NCBI GenBank assembly: GCA_029859485.1
Contig: JAOUDB010000059.1
Span: 1-9,790 of the forward strand
Length of the DNA: 9,790 nt
Direction of reading: 5' to 3'
Source of the DNA: Desulfuromonadales bacterium
GTDB lineage: Bacteria; Desulfobacterota; Desulfuromonadia; Desulfuromonadales; BM103
Below the pieces are notes generated by a model. It was not told the origin of the DNA. It did no database searches and saw only the letters and a program-made list of their open reading frames with translations. The first letter of the stretch is position 1. Each line of letters starts with the position of its first letter. Of the stretch, positions 1 through 7,921 are shown piece by piece. The translations under genes and the position numbers were made by a program.

Positions 1-2829
1 CAAAGCTGTGAAAAAACCCTGCAGCTGGCACTCGGTTCCTGCCGTGATTCGGCCTGGCTGCTGGTGCAGATTCTCCGTTTGCGGGGCCTGGCTGCTCGAT
101 TTGTCAGTGGCTATTTGATTCAACTCTCTGCTGATGAAAAATCGCTGGACGGGCCCTCCGGTCCGGAAACAGATTTTACCGATCTGCATGCATGGGCCGA
201 GGTCTACATTCCGGGCGCGGGCTGGATCGGTCTTGACCCAACATCCGGCCTTCTTGCCGGCGAAGGCCACATCCCTCTGGCCTGCACCCCGCATCCGTTA
301 AGCGCGGCTCCGGTGACCGGGGCGACTGAGGCCTGTGAGGTGGAGTTTAAACACAGCAATACAGTGACCCGCTTCCATGAGGATCCGCGAGTCACCAAAC
401 CGTACAGCGATGAGCAATGGCTGACGGCCAACGCTTTGGGTCAACAAGTTGACCAAGAACTGGTAGCGGCTGATGTCCGTTTGACGATGGGCGGAGAACC
501 GACCTTTGTCTCGATCGACGACATGGAAGGTGCGGAGTGGAACACGGATGCTGACGGCCCGCACAAAAGAGAACTGGCCAACAACCTGCTGCTTCGTTTA
601 CGTGAGGCCTTTGGTTCCGGTGGCCTGCTCCACTACGGCCAAGGCAAATGGTACCCGGGCGAAGTTATGCCTCGTTGGGCCTACAGCTGCTTCTGGCGCA
701 AAGATAACACCCCGATCTGGCGTGACATTGAGCTGCTGGCCGACATCAATCATGACTATCAGTTCACCCACACCGATGCGCTGAATTTTTCTGAACGCCT
801 GACTCAACAACTGACCATCAGAAAAGATTATCTGGTCCCGGGCTATGAAGATGTTCTTTACTGGCTGTGGCAAGAAGGAACCATTCCGGACAACCTTGAC
901 CCACTCAAAGCCGACCTCAAAGACCCCGCGGCTCGCCGCGCGCTGGCACAGGCGCTGGGTAAAGGGTTGGGAACTCCCATCGGCTATGCCTTACCGTTAA
1001 AATGGAACGAGGATAAAAACTCTTGGCAAAGCAGCCCCTGGGATTTCAGACGTGAGCAGATGTTTCTGATCCCAGGCGATTCTGCCATGGGGATGCGCCT
1101 TCCTCTCGACTCGCTCCCCTGGGTTGCTCCTGAGAAGCGCGAGCCCTTTTATGAGCGGGACCAGTTTGAAGAACTCCCGGAGCTTGAGGACTACCACGAC
1201 AAAGTTGGCGAGAGCACAAGCACTAAAGAGGAGACCTCCACCGAGGTAGAGGTATCACACACCGCGCTCTGTGTTGAATCTCGGGATGGCCGTTTACACA
1301 TTTTCATGCCACCGTTGAGCACCCTGGAGCAGTATCTCCATTTGATTGCTGCGGTTGAAAAAACAGCTGCAGAGCTCAAAATGCCGGTGGTCATTGAAGG
1401 CTACGAGCCAGCACGCGATTACCGGCTGGAACGCCTGGCCGTCACACCCGACCCCGGTGTCATCGAAGTCAATATCCATCCAGCCAAAAGCTGGCCGGAG
1501 CTGGTTGAGAATACCACCAGGCTCTACGAAGAAGCCCGACAGTGCCGTCTTGGCACGGAAAAGTTCATGCAGGACGGCCGTCACACGGGCACCGGTGGTG
1601 GCAACCACATTACCCTGGGCGGAGAAACGCCGGCCGACAGTCCGATGTTGCGGCGGCCGGACTTGCTGCGCAGTCTGATTACCTATTGGCAGCACCACCC
1701 CGGACTCTCCTACCTCTTTTCCGGAATGTTTGTCGGCCCGACCAGTCAGGCACCACGGATCGATGAGGCCCGTAACGACTCTCTTTACGAACTTGAAATC
1801 GCCTTCCAACAGATGCCAGAAGGTGAAGTTGCCGAACCCTGGCTGGTCGATCGCCTGCTGCGAAACCTGTTGATCGATGTCACCGGCAATACTCATCGTG
1901 CCGAGTTTTGTATCGATAAGCTCTTCTCACCCGACAGTGCCACAGGTCGCCTTGGGATACTTGAGCTGAGAGCCTTCGAAATGCCACCACATGCTCGAAT
2001 GAGCCTGGTGCAGAACTTGTTGCTGCGTACCCTGATCGCCTGGTTCTGGAAAGAGCCCTACAAGCAGGACCTGGTTCGCTGGGGGACCGAACTGCATGAC
2101 CGTTTCTTGCTGCCATACTACGCGCGGCAGGACATGAAAGAGGTCGTTGCTGACTTGCAAAAAGCCGGATACCCCTTCCAGCTCGACTGGCTCGACCCCT
2201 TCTTTGAGTTCCGCTTCCCCCGTTACGGAACGGTGCAAATTGACGATATTGAGCTGGAATTGCGCTTTGCCATCGAACCCTGGCATGTTTTGGGTGAAGA
2301 AGTCTCCAGCCAGGGAACAGCACGTTTTGTAGACTCCTCGGTGGAACGGTTACAGGTTCATGCCACTGGCCTGACGGAAGGACGTCATGTTATTACCTGC
2401 AATGGCCGTCGATTGCCTTTGCGCAAGACAGGCCGTAAGGACGAGTTCGTCGTCGGTGTCCGCTATCGTGCCTGGCAACCGCCTTCGGCACTACATCCGA
2501 CCATCAAGCCGCATTCACCGCTGGTGTTTGATGTCATTGACAGCTGGACCGGCCGCTCAATCGGCGGCTGTACTTATCATGTTGCCCATCCCGGTGGACG
2601 AAATTATGATGATTTCCCAGTCAATGCCATTACCGCAGAGTCGCGACGGGGGGCTTTGTTCACGGTCACAGAACACACCCCTGGCCCGATTCAGCCGCAG
2701 GCGGACTTTGTCAACCTCGGCGAATTCTTCCCGCAAGGGACTCCTCCGGGTCAGATGGCTCCTCCTCTGGAAGAGCCGAGCAACGAATTTCCCTACACCC
2801 TCGATTTGCGTTGCGCGCCGCCGAAATAA
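1..2829 (+). CDS. Transglutaminase-like domain fused to DUF2126 putative amidoligase (5' end missing)
   Basis: The frame is open from base 1, so the start lies upstream; 942 codons are visible against roughly 1100 for the family, so mainly the N-terminal transglutaminase accessory region is missing. The transglutaminase triad is visible: Cys at 40-42 (GSCRDSAW), His at 187-189 (DLHAW) and Asp at 235-237 (GLDPTSG). The ATG at 64 is not the start, because it lies downstream of the catalytic Cys. From about base 420 to the end the protein matches DUF2126 (COG4196), a predicted amidoligase of glutamine-synthetase-like type, with conserved blocks LTMGGEPTF (481-507), GGGNHITLGG (1594-1623), THRAEFCIDKLFSP (1891-1932) and LELRAFEMPPHARMS (1960-2004). 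A polar, Glu/Ser/Thr-rich linker lies around 1140-1260. It probably acts in the cytosol, with one half forming and the other cleaving or transferring an amide bond; that pairing is inference. The family assignment is secure, the substrate is unknown. Confidence 0.93.
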   Translation, partial: QSCEKTLQLALGSCRDSAWLLVQILRLRGLAARFVSGYLIQLSADEKSLDGPSGPETDFTDLHAWAEVYIPGAGWIGLDPTSGLLAGEGHIPLACTPHPLSAAPVTGATEACEVEFKHSNTVTRFHEDPRVTKPYSDEQWLTANALGQQVDQELVAADVRLTMGGEPTFVSIDDMEGAEWNTDADGPHKRELANNLLLRLREAFGSGGLLHYGQGKWYPGEVMPRWAYSCFWRKDNTPIWRDIELLADINHDYQFTHTDALNFSERLTQQLTIRKDYLVPGYEDVLYWLWQEGTIPDNLDPLKADLKDPAARRALAQALGKGLGTPIGYALPLKWNEDKNSWQSSPWDFRREQMFLIPGDSAMGMRLPLDSLPWVAPEKREPFYERDQFEELPELEDYHDKVGESTSTKEETSTEVEVSHTALCVESRDGRLHIFMPPLSTLEQYLHLIAAVEKTAAELKMPVVIEGYEPARDYRLERLAVTPDPGVIEVNIHPAKSWPELVENTTRLYEEARQCRLGTEKFMQDGRHTGTGGGNHITLGGETPADSPMLRRPDLLRSLITYWQHHPGLSYLFSGMFVGPTSQAPRIDEARNDSLYELEIAFQQMPEGEVAEPWLVDRLLRNLLIDVTGNTHRAEFCIDKLFSPDSATGRLGILELRAFEMPPHARMSLVQNLLLRTLIAWFWKEPYKQDLVRWGTELHDRFLLPYYARQDMKEVVADLQKAGYPFQLDWLDPFFEFRFPRYGTVQIDDIELELRFAIEPWHVLGEEVSSQGTARFVDSSVERLQVHATGLTEGRHVITCNGRRLPLRKTGRKDEFVVGVRYRAWQPPSALHPTIKPHSPLVFDVIDSWTGRSIGGCTYHVAHPGGRNYDDFPVNAITAESRRGALFTVTEHTPGPIQPQADFVNLGEFFPQGTPPGQMAPPLEEPSNEFPYTLDLRCAPPK

Positions 2830-2859
2830 CAATTTTTACCTGGTTCGAAGATCGTAATC

Positions 2860-2880
2860 TGTCTAAGTGAGACAATAAAC
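2860..2880 (+). promoter_or_regulatory. Weak ribosome binding site in a small hairpin loop before a GTG start
   Basis: The 51-base gap between the first two genes carries AAGTGAG (2865-2871), nine bases before the GTG at 2881 and only loosely like AAGGAGG. It is the best Shine-Dalgarno candidate there. Five-base arms TGTCT (2860-2864) and AGACA (2870-2874) are perfect inverted repeats with a five-base loop containing most of this site. The stem is short, so structure-based control of initiation is only a possibility. Confidence 0.35.
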
Positions 2881-5448
2881 GTGACGATAGAAATAGATAG
2901 GCGCAAAAAACCCGGCTCCCAGTCTTATGAGACAGAGTTGGGCAAATATAATGAACTTGGCGTCGGGGGTGAGCAACACCTCCCGCATGAGCAGATACTC
3001 TTGCAGACGCTGGAGAAGCTGGGTAACAAAAGACTGGCAAAACGCCGCAAAGAAGCGCAACGGCTTTTACGTGAGAATGGCGCAACCCATAATCTTTTTG
3101 GCCCCGCAGATACAACACGTGACTGGCAGTTCGACCCAATTCCATTGGTTATTGGAAGCGAGGAATGGTCTCTGGTTGAGCAGGGATTGGTGCAGCGGGC
3201 AGAACTGCTCAATCTGATTCTTGCCGACATTTACGGTCCGCGGAAGCTGATTGAAAATGGTTTACTGCCACCGGAGGCGGTCTTTACTCACAGAGGTTTT
3301 CTCTGGCCTTGCGTTGGGCTTCTGCCTCCAGGTGGAAGACACCTGAACTTTTATTCTGCAAATATTGCAAGAGCGAAAGATGGACGATTCTGGATTCTTG
3401 ATGATCATTCCACCCCTCCCTTTGGCTCCGGATACGCGTTAGAAAATCGTGTCGTCATGACGCGTAGCTTCCCTAGGCTATATCAAGATTTTCAGGTCCA
3501 CCGGCTGGCTATGTTTTTTCGCGCCTTACGGAACCGGCTGACGCTTTTAGCGAGGAACAATCAAACCGAACCACGCATCGTAGTCCTTACCCCCGGCCCG
3601 GAGCATGCCCTTTATTTTGAACATGCCTATCTCGCTTCCTATCTTGGCTATACCCTGGTCCAAGGTGGGGACCTGGTTGTTCGTGACAGCTGTGTCTGGC
3701 TCAAATCAGTCGGCGGGCTGCGTCAGGTCGATGTCATACTAAATCGGCTCGATGAGACGCTTTGCGATCCCCTCGAGCTTCGTGGATCCTCCTTGTTTGG
3801 CATTCCAGGATTACTGGAAGCCGTCCGGCGTGGCAACGTCACAACGTCTAACGCTATCGGCAGCAGCGTGCTGCAGAACCCGGCTATGATGGCTTTCTTA
3901 CCAGGAATTTCACGTCATTTATTGGGAGAAGAATTGCGCCTGCCATCCGTTGCCACCTGGTGGTGTGGACAACCGCGTGAGCGCGAATTCGTGCTACAGA
4001 ATCTGAACAAGCTGGTTATAAAACCAATCCATCCACTCCCGGGCCTCCCTGAAATGATACCGGGACAACTCAGCGAATCCCAACTCAGTGCCTGCCGTGA
4101 GAGGATTCTCGCCAATCCGCATCTGTATGTTGGTCAGGAACCTGCCAACCTGGCAACCGTTCCTACTTTTGTGACCGACAGGATAGAACATCGACCGTTC
4201 ATTTTAGACACCTTCCTGACAGCAAAGGATCAATCCTATGTTGCCATGTCCGGGGGCTTAACCAGAATTAACGAAAACGAAGGCAGCTTACTCACATCGA
4301 AGGAAGGCGGGTACAGCAAAGACACCTGGGTTCTGACCACGGAACCGGCTAAGCAGGTCAACCTCTGGCGACAAGCCCCACCAGATCGTCTCATTGAGCC
4401 TTTGTTAGGCTCGCTGCCGAGCCGTACCGCTGAAAATCTGTTCTGGGCGGGTCGTTATGCCGAACGCGCCGAAGCAACCGCCCGCCTGCTTCGATCGATC
4501 CTTACAAATTTCATTGAATTCAATGAATTTCGTGACCCTGATGATCGCCTGAGCCTGGAACATTTATTACAGGCATTAACTCGTGTCACATCGACCTACC
4601 CTGGATTTGTAGGCGAAGGTGCCGCAGAAAAGCTGGCGGACCCTCGCGCTGAGCTCATGTCTTTGACCAGCGATGTCGATAGGCCAGGAAGCTTACGTTC
4701 ATTGTTACGGAGTTTTGGCTATTCTGCCTATATCATCAGGGATACCCTCCCTGTAGACGCATGGCGAATTGTTGACAATATTCAGCAGAACTGGAACCCG
4801 AAAGTATCGATCTCCCTCATTGGCAGCGGCCGCTTACATGACAGCATTACTCAGTTGCTTCTGCAACTCTCAGCCTTCAGCGGTCTGAATAATGACAACA
4901 TGGCGCGGGAAACAGATTGGTTGCTGCTGAAAATCGGGCGCAGCCTCGAACGCGCCCTGAATCTGATTGCCCTGTTACGGGCAACACTGGTTCCTTATTA
5001 CAAGCCATCGATGGAAGCACAGATGTTTGCAACCGTTCTGTCAACCAGCAACAGCCTCATTACCTATAGGCGACGTTACCGTTCATTCATACAACTTCCA
5101 TCAATTCTGGAATTGTTATTAACGGATAAAAACTATCCCAGAGCACTTGCCTATCAACTGCACCAACTCCAGAGAATGATTGCAGAGCTGCCGCAGGATC
5201 AGCCAGCAGCACAGACAAGTGAAGATAGAATACTGATTAGCGAGGCCTTTGCAGAGCTCAGCAATGCGAACCTTAAGCAACTGGCCCAGTTGTCAATAAG
5301 CGACAACTGTTATCCGTTGTTGGAGGAGCTCCTGACAGTACAAAAAGAGCGGCTTGAAAAACTTTCTGAGGCTTTGACGCAACTTTATTTCAGCCCAACC
5401 CTGGTGCCGCAGCGCCTGGGTGCCGTTGCGCACTGGAAAAAGTCATGA
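2881..5448 (+). CDS. Circularly permuted ATP-grasp / alpha-E fusion protein, ATP-grasp part probably degenerate
   Basis: This is an 855-residue protein, the usual length for the COG2308-COG2307 fusion family. GTG at 2881 is the first ordinary start codon after the upstream in-frame stop. Residues about 60-490 align throughout with the ATP-grasp protein at 6435, sharing FGSGYALENR, GGDLVV, the R-x-D of LNRLDE and SKDTWVL (479-485). Key positions differ: LDDH (173-176) replaces LEDN, and after Lys381 the glycine-rich GGYG loop is replaced by a Pro-rich LPGLPE. Both changes suggest weak or absent ATP-dependent ligase activity. Residues about 511-850 form an alpha-E domain, all helical, starting SRTAENLFWAGRYAERAE (514-531) with a second related motif LERALN near 690. 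It may be a scaffold or regulatory partner of the canonical ATP-grasp encoded downstream (inference). Its stop overlaps the next start by ATGA, implying translational coupling. Confidence 0.92.
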   Translation: MTIEIDRRKKPGSQSYETELGKYNELGVGGEQHLPHEQILLQTLEKLGNKRLAKRRKEAQRLLRENGATHNLFGPADTTRDWQFDPIPLVIGSEEWSLVEQGLVQRAELLNLILADIYGPRKLIENGLLPPEAVFTHRGFLWPCVGLLPPGGRHLNFYSANIARAKDGRFWILDDHSTPPFGSGYALENRVVMTRSFPRLYQDFQVHRLAMFFRALRNRLTLLARNNQTEPRIVVLTPGPEHALYFEHAYLASYLGYTLVQGGDLVVRDSCVWLKSVGGLRQVDVILNRLDETLCDPLELRGSSLFGIPGLLEAVRRGNVTTSNAIGSSVLQNPAMMAFLPGISRHLLGEELRLPSVATWWCGQPREREFVLQNLNKLVIKPIHPLPGLPEMIPGQLSESQLSACRERILANPHLYVGQEPANLATVPTFVTDRIEHRPFILDTFLTAKDQSYVAMSGGLTRINENEGSLLTSKEGGYSKDTWVLTTEPAKQVNLWRQAPPDRLIEPLLGSLPSRTAENLFWAGRYAERAEATARLLRSILTNFIEFNEFRDPDDRLSLEHLLQALTRVTSTYPGFVGEGAAEKLADPRAELMSLTSDVDRPGSLRSLLRSFGYSAYIIRDTLPVDAWRIVDNIQQNWNPKVSISLIGSGRLHDSITQLLLQLSAFSGLNNDNMARETDWLLLKIGRSLERALNLIALLRATLVPYYKPSMEAQMFATVLSTSNSLITYRRRYRSFIQLPSILELLLTDKNYPRALAYQLHQLQRMIAELPQDQPAAQTSEDRILISEAFAELSNANLKQLAQLSISDNCYPLLEELLTVQKERLEKLSEALTQLYFSPTLVPQRLGAVAHWKKS

Positions 5449-6368
5449 AATACCGCGTAACCCACTCGACCCAATACATTTACAGCACGCCGGTTGCCCT
5501 GTGTCGCAATGAAGCCTGCTTGTTGCCTCGTAACACCTTAAGACAGAAATGCCTGACGAGTGAGCTGCGGATTGAACCTTACCCCTCCGACCTGCGCGAG
5601 CGACTGGATGCCTTTGGTAATCGTGTCAGCCACTTTGCTATCCAACACCCCCATGAAGGGTTGAACGTAACTGCGACCAGTGAGGTCTCGGTCTCTGCAG
5701 ATCCCAACCTTTTCGTAGCGGCGAATCAACTTTCCTGGGAGTCAGTACGAAAACATCTGGCCAACGATAGAGGCCCGCTGACCCTAGAGGCCTTGCCCTT
5801 TCTGTATGATTCGCCTTTGGCTCAAAAATCTCAGGAGCTTGAGGCTTATGCCAAGACATCTTTCTCAGAAGGCCGCCCAATGGGAGAAGCTGCAGCGGAC
5901 CTGATGCAGCGGATTTATAGTGATTTCACCTACGACCAGGAGAGCACAACGATCGACACACCACTTTCTGAGATCATGGTGGCCCGTAGCGGGGTCTGTC
6001 AGGATTTTGCCCATATTGGCGTCGCTTGTCTGCGCTCAATCGGCCTGGCGGCTCGTTACGTCAGCGGTTACATTGAAACCGCGCCACCACCGGGCCAAGA
6101 ACGACTGATTGGCGCTGATGCCTCACACGCCTGGTTTTCAGTTTACGCTGCGGATGCCGGCTGGATCGACTTTGACCCGACCAATAATCAGATCACCGGC
6201 GAACAGCACATTACCGTCGCCTGGGGACGCGATTTTGCAGATGTCTCCCCTTTAAGGGGGGTTGCTCTGGGAGGCGGAAAACATAAAGTGGTCGTTTCGG
6301 TGGACGTTGCCAGAATCCCTGATAACATCCTCAATTACCAATCGCAAAGTCAGTCACAATTAACCTGA
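5445..6368 (+). CDS. Transglutaminase-like cysteine peptidase/transferase family protein (first stand-alone copy)
   Basis: A 307-residue COG1305-type protein. The start ATG overlaps the preceding TGA (ATGA), and the N-terminus (MKYRVTHSTQYIYSTPV) has the beta-strand pattern typical of the bacterial transglutaminase N-terminal domain (residues about 1-95), which supports this start. The core follows with a complete triad: Cys185 in SGVCQDFAHIG, His228 in ASHAWF, Asp244 in DFDPTNN. The C-terminal segment with ITVAWGRDFADVSPLRG is also typical. There is no signal peptide, so it is likely cytosolic. Proteins of this fold hydrolyse or transfer amide bonds by a thiol mechanism; whether this one cleaves a tag, trims a peptide or crosslinks is unknown. 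Position after the ATP-grasp/alpha-E fusion implies that these proteins act in one pathway. The last residues (QSQSQSQLT) look like an unstructured tail. Confidence 0.93.
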   Translation: MKYRVTHSTQYIYSTPVALCRNEACLLPRNTLRQKCLTSELRIEPYPSDLRERLDAFGNRVSHFAIQHPHEGLNVTATSEVSVSADPNLFVAANQLSWESVRKHLANDRGPLTLEALPFLYDSPLAQKSQELEAYAKTSFSEGRPMGEAAADLMQRIYSDFTYDQESTTIDTPLSEIMVARSGVCQDFAHIGVACLRSIGLAARYVSGYIETAPPPGQERLIGADASHAWFSVYAADAGWIDFDPTNNQITGEQHITVAWGRDFADVSPLRGVALGGGKHKVVVSVDVARIPDNILNYQSQSQSQLT

Positions 6369-6389
6369 CCGCGCATCGATTTTGTTCCT

Positions 6390-6418
6390 GATCTCAAGTG
6401 GGATCGACAGACATTTTT
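6390..6418 (+). other. Short hairpin followed by a T-run in the gap before the second module
   Basis: GATCTC (6390-6395) and GGGATC (6400-6405) can pair in RNA over six bases with one G-U pair, around an AAGT loop. A run of five T occurs at 6414-6418, eight bases after the stem. The stem is weak and the T-run too far away for a standard intrinsic terminator, so it may be only an attenuating or processing structure, or chance. The rest of this 66-base gap holds no convincing promoter. Confidence 0.25.
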
Positions 6419-6422
6419 CGGC

Positions 6423-6434
6423 AAGGAGCCTCAG
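6423..6434 (+). promoter_or_regulatory. Strong ribosome binding site of the canonical ATP-grasp gene
   Basis: AAGGAG at 6423-6428 lies six bases before the ATG at 6435. It is the clearest non-overlapping Shine-Dalgarno site in the window. It fixes the start and lets the second module be translated independently of the first, even if both lie on one transcript. Confidence 0.8.
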
Positions 6435-7919
6435 ATGAGATTTGATGGTTATGATACAGAGGGTTTCTACGATGAAGTATTTGACTCACAAGGTAAGCCG
6501 CGTCCAGGCGCTGACCTCCTGATCCAGAGGGTCAATGCTTTACCGGAGTCGGAGCTGCAACGGCGCCAGAAAGCGGCTGAAATTGCACTCCTGAACCTCG
6601 GAATCACCTTCAATGTGTATGGTAGTGAAGCACAAACTGAAAAGATTTTCCCTTTCGATATTGTGCCTCGTATTGTTCAGGCCAAAGAGTGGGAAGTTCT
6701 TGAGCGAGGTCTAACACAACGGATCACCGCCCTCAACAGTTTTATCCATGATGTTTACAATGATCAGAAAATTATAAAAGACGGCATCGTCCCTGCCGAG
6801 CTGATCTTCTCCGCGGACGGCTTCCGCAAACCCTGTATCGGCCTGGAGCCACCCTGCGGCATCTGGTGCCATATCACCGGGACTGACCTGGTCAGGGATG
6901 GGTCTGGAGAATTTTTCGTCCTGGAAGATAACCTGAGATGCCCGTCAGGCGTTTCTTACGTACTGGAAAATCGGCTACTCATGAAGCGGACCTTTCCGAT
7001 GGTTTTTGATGCCTGCAGTGTCCAACCGGTGACCGATTATCCAAGCCGTCTCCTTGAGATGTTGCAGGAAATGGCCCCGCCGGGAGTTCGAACCCCGGTC
7101 GCCGTTGTCTGGACCCCGGGAATTTACAATTCAGCCTATTTTGAGCACAGCTTTCTAGCCCAGCAAATGGGCGTGCCCCTGGTCGAAGGTGGCGACTTGG
7201 TCGTCCATCGCGGCGAAGTGATGATGCGCACGACCAAGGGTCTTGAGCGGGTCGATGTCATCTACCGAAGAATCGATGATGATTTCATGGATCCGAAAGC
7301 GTTCCGCGCGGACTCCATGCTTGGAGTCCCGGGATTGATGAAAGCCTACAGTAAAGGGAAAGTTGCGTTGGCCAACGCACCGGGCACCGGGGTTGCCGAT
7401 GACAAGGCTGTCTATGCTTATGTCCCGGAGATTATTCGCTATTATCTCGGCGAAGATCCGATCATCAACAACGTCCCCACCTACGCCTGCTGGCGAGATG
7501 ACGACCGCAAATACGTCCTGGAGAATCTGGACAAGCTGGTGGTCAAAGCGGTCAACGAATCGGGCGGCTACGGCATGCTGATTGGACCGCATGCATCAAA
7601 AGCCGAACGGGAAGAATTTGCCCGGCGGATCAAAGCCAGTCCACGCACCTATATTGCCCAGCCGACTCTTGCCTTATCTCGAGTTCCGGTATTAGTAGAC
7701 GATCACTTCGAGGGGCGCCACGTCGATCTCCGTCCCTATATCCTCTTCGGCGCAAAAAGCACCTACGTTCTGCCCGGGGGATTGACCAGGGTCGCATTGA
7801 AGAAAGGTTCTTTGGTCGTCAACTCCTCACAGGGGGGAGGGAGTAAGGACACCTGGGTCCTTAATGCTGAAGGTGGCCCCTCTCCTGAATCTGCCCTGCA
7901 ACAAGAGGAGGGATTATAA
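6435..7919 (+). CDS. Circularly permuted type 2 ATP-grasp protein (predicted amidoligase, COG2308)
   Basis: This 494-residue protein has the usual length and motif order for stand-alone COG2308 (CP_ATPgrasp) members. Visible motifs are GTDLVRD followed by [19 protein letters not shown] (LEDN at 163-166, the likely metal-binding acid and Asn), GGDLVV, RRIDDDF, Lys371 in KLVVKAV with the glycine-rich GGYG (377-380) that should close over ATP, and [10 protein letters not shown] (467-476). By family knowledge it should activate a carboxylate with ATP and join it to an amine. The substrates are not known, and the permutation was inferred by others from structure-based comparison, not from this sequence. 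It is preceded by a strong AAGGAG and overlaps the alpha-E gene by TAATG. It is likely the active ligase of the second module, in contrast to the degenerate paralogue upstream. Confidence 0.94.
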   Translation: MRFDGYDTEGFYDEVFDSQGKPRPGADLLIQRVNALPESELQRRQKAAEIALLNLGITFNVYGSEAQTEKIFPFDIVPRIVQAKEWEVLERGLTQRITALNSFIHDVYNDQKIIKDGIVPAELIFSADGFRKPCIGLEPPCGIWCHITGTDLVRDGSGEFFVLEDNLRCPSGVSYVLENRLLMKRTFPMVFDACSVQPVTDYPSRLLEMLQEMAPPGVRTPVAVVWTPGIYNSAYFEHSFLAQQMGVPLVEGGDLVVHRGEVMMRTTKGLERVDVIYRRIDDDFMDPKAFRADSMLGVPGLMKAYSKGKVALANAPGTGVADDKAVYAYVPEIIRYYLGEDPIINNVPTYACWRDDDRKYVLENLDKLVVKAVNESGGYGMLIGPHASKAEREEFARRIKASPRTYIAQPTLALSRVPVLVDDHFEGRHVDLRPYILFGAKSTYVLPGGLTRVALKKGSLVVNSSQGGGSKDTWVLNAEGGPSPESALQQEEGL

Positions 7920-7921
7920 TG
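7906..7921 (+). promoter_or_regulatory. Ribosome binding site inside the ATP-grasp gene with a TAATG stop/start overlap
   Basis: AGGAGG at 7906-7911, within the last codons of the ATP-grasp gene, lies seven bases before the ATG at 7919. The stop TAA (7917-7919) shares its last A with that ATG. The combination fixes the alpha-E start and implies tight co-translation of the two proteins. Confidence 0.82.

Noticed and set aside
1294..1896. A 200-codon open frame on the minus strand
   Set aside because: It lies antisense to the most conserved DUF2126 blocks, its translation shows no recognisable domain, and it is explained by the codon use of the real gene.
2833..2860. Possible promoter (TTTTTA with TAATCT) upstream of the GTG start
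   Set aside because: The -10-like hexamer matches the consensus poorly and the -35-like part is only an A/T run, so it does not exceed chance in this A/T-rich gap.
2711..3145. Minus-strand frame spanning the gap between the first two genes
   Set aside because: It is antisense to two well-supported genes and its translation looks like random arginine/serine-rich shadow sequence.
6382..6410. Possible sigma-70 promoter starting with TTGTTC before the canonical ATP-grasp gene
   Set aside because: No acceptable -10 hexamer occurs at the right distance.
6390..6418. Intrinsic terminator between the two modules
   Set aside because: The stem has only six pairs including a G-U, and the T-run starts eight bases after it, so termination is unlikely; kept only as a weak hairpin.
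7082..7097. GTTCGAACCCC within a GC-rich inverted repeat, resembling a tRNA T-arm
   Set aside because: It lies inside the well-conserved ATP-grasp coding frame ([11 protein letters not shown]), and no acceptor stem, D-arm or anticodon arm can be placed around it.
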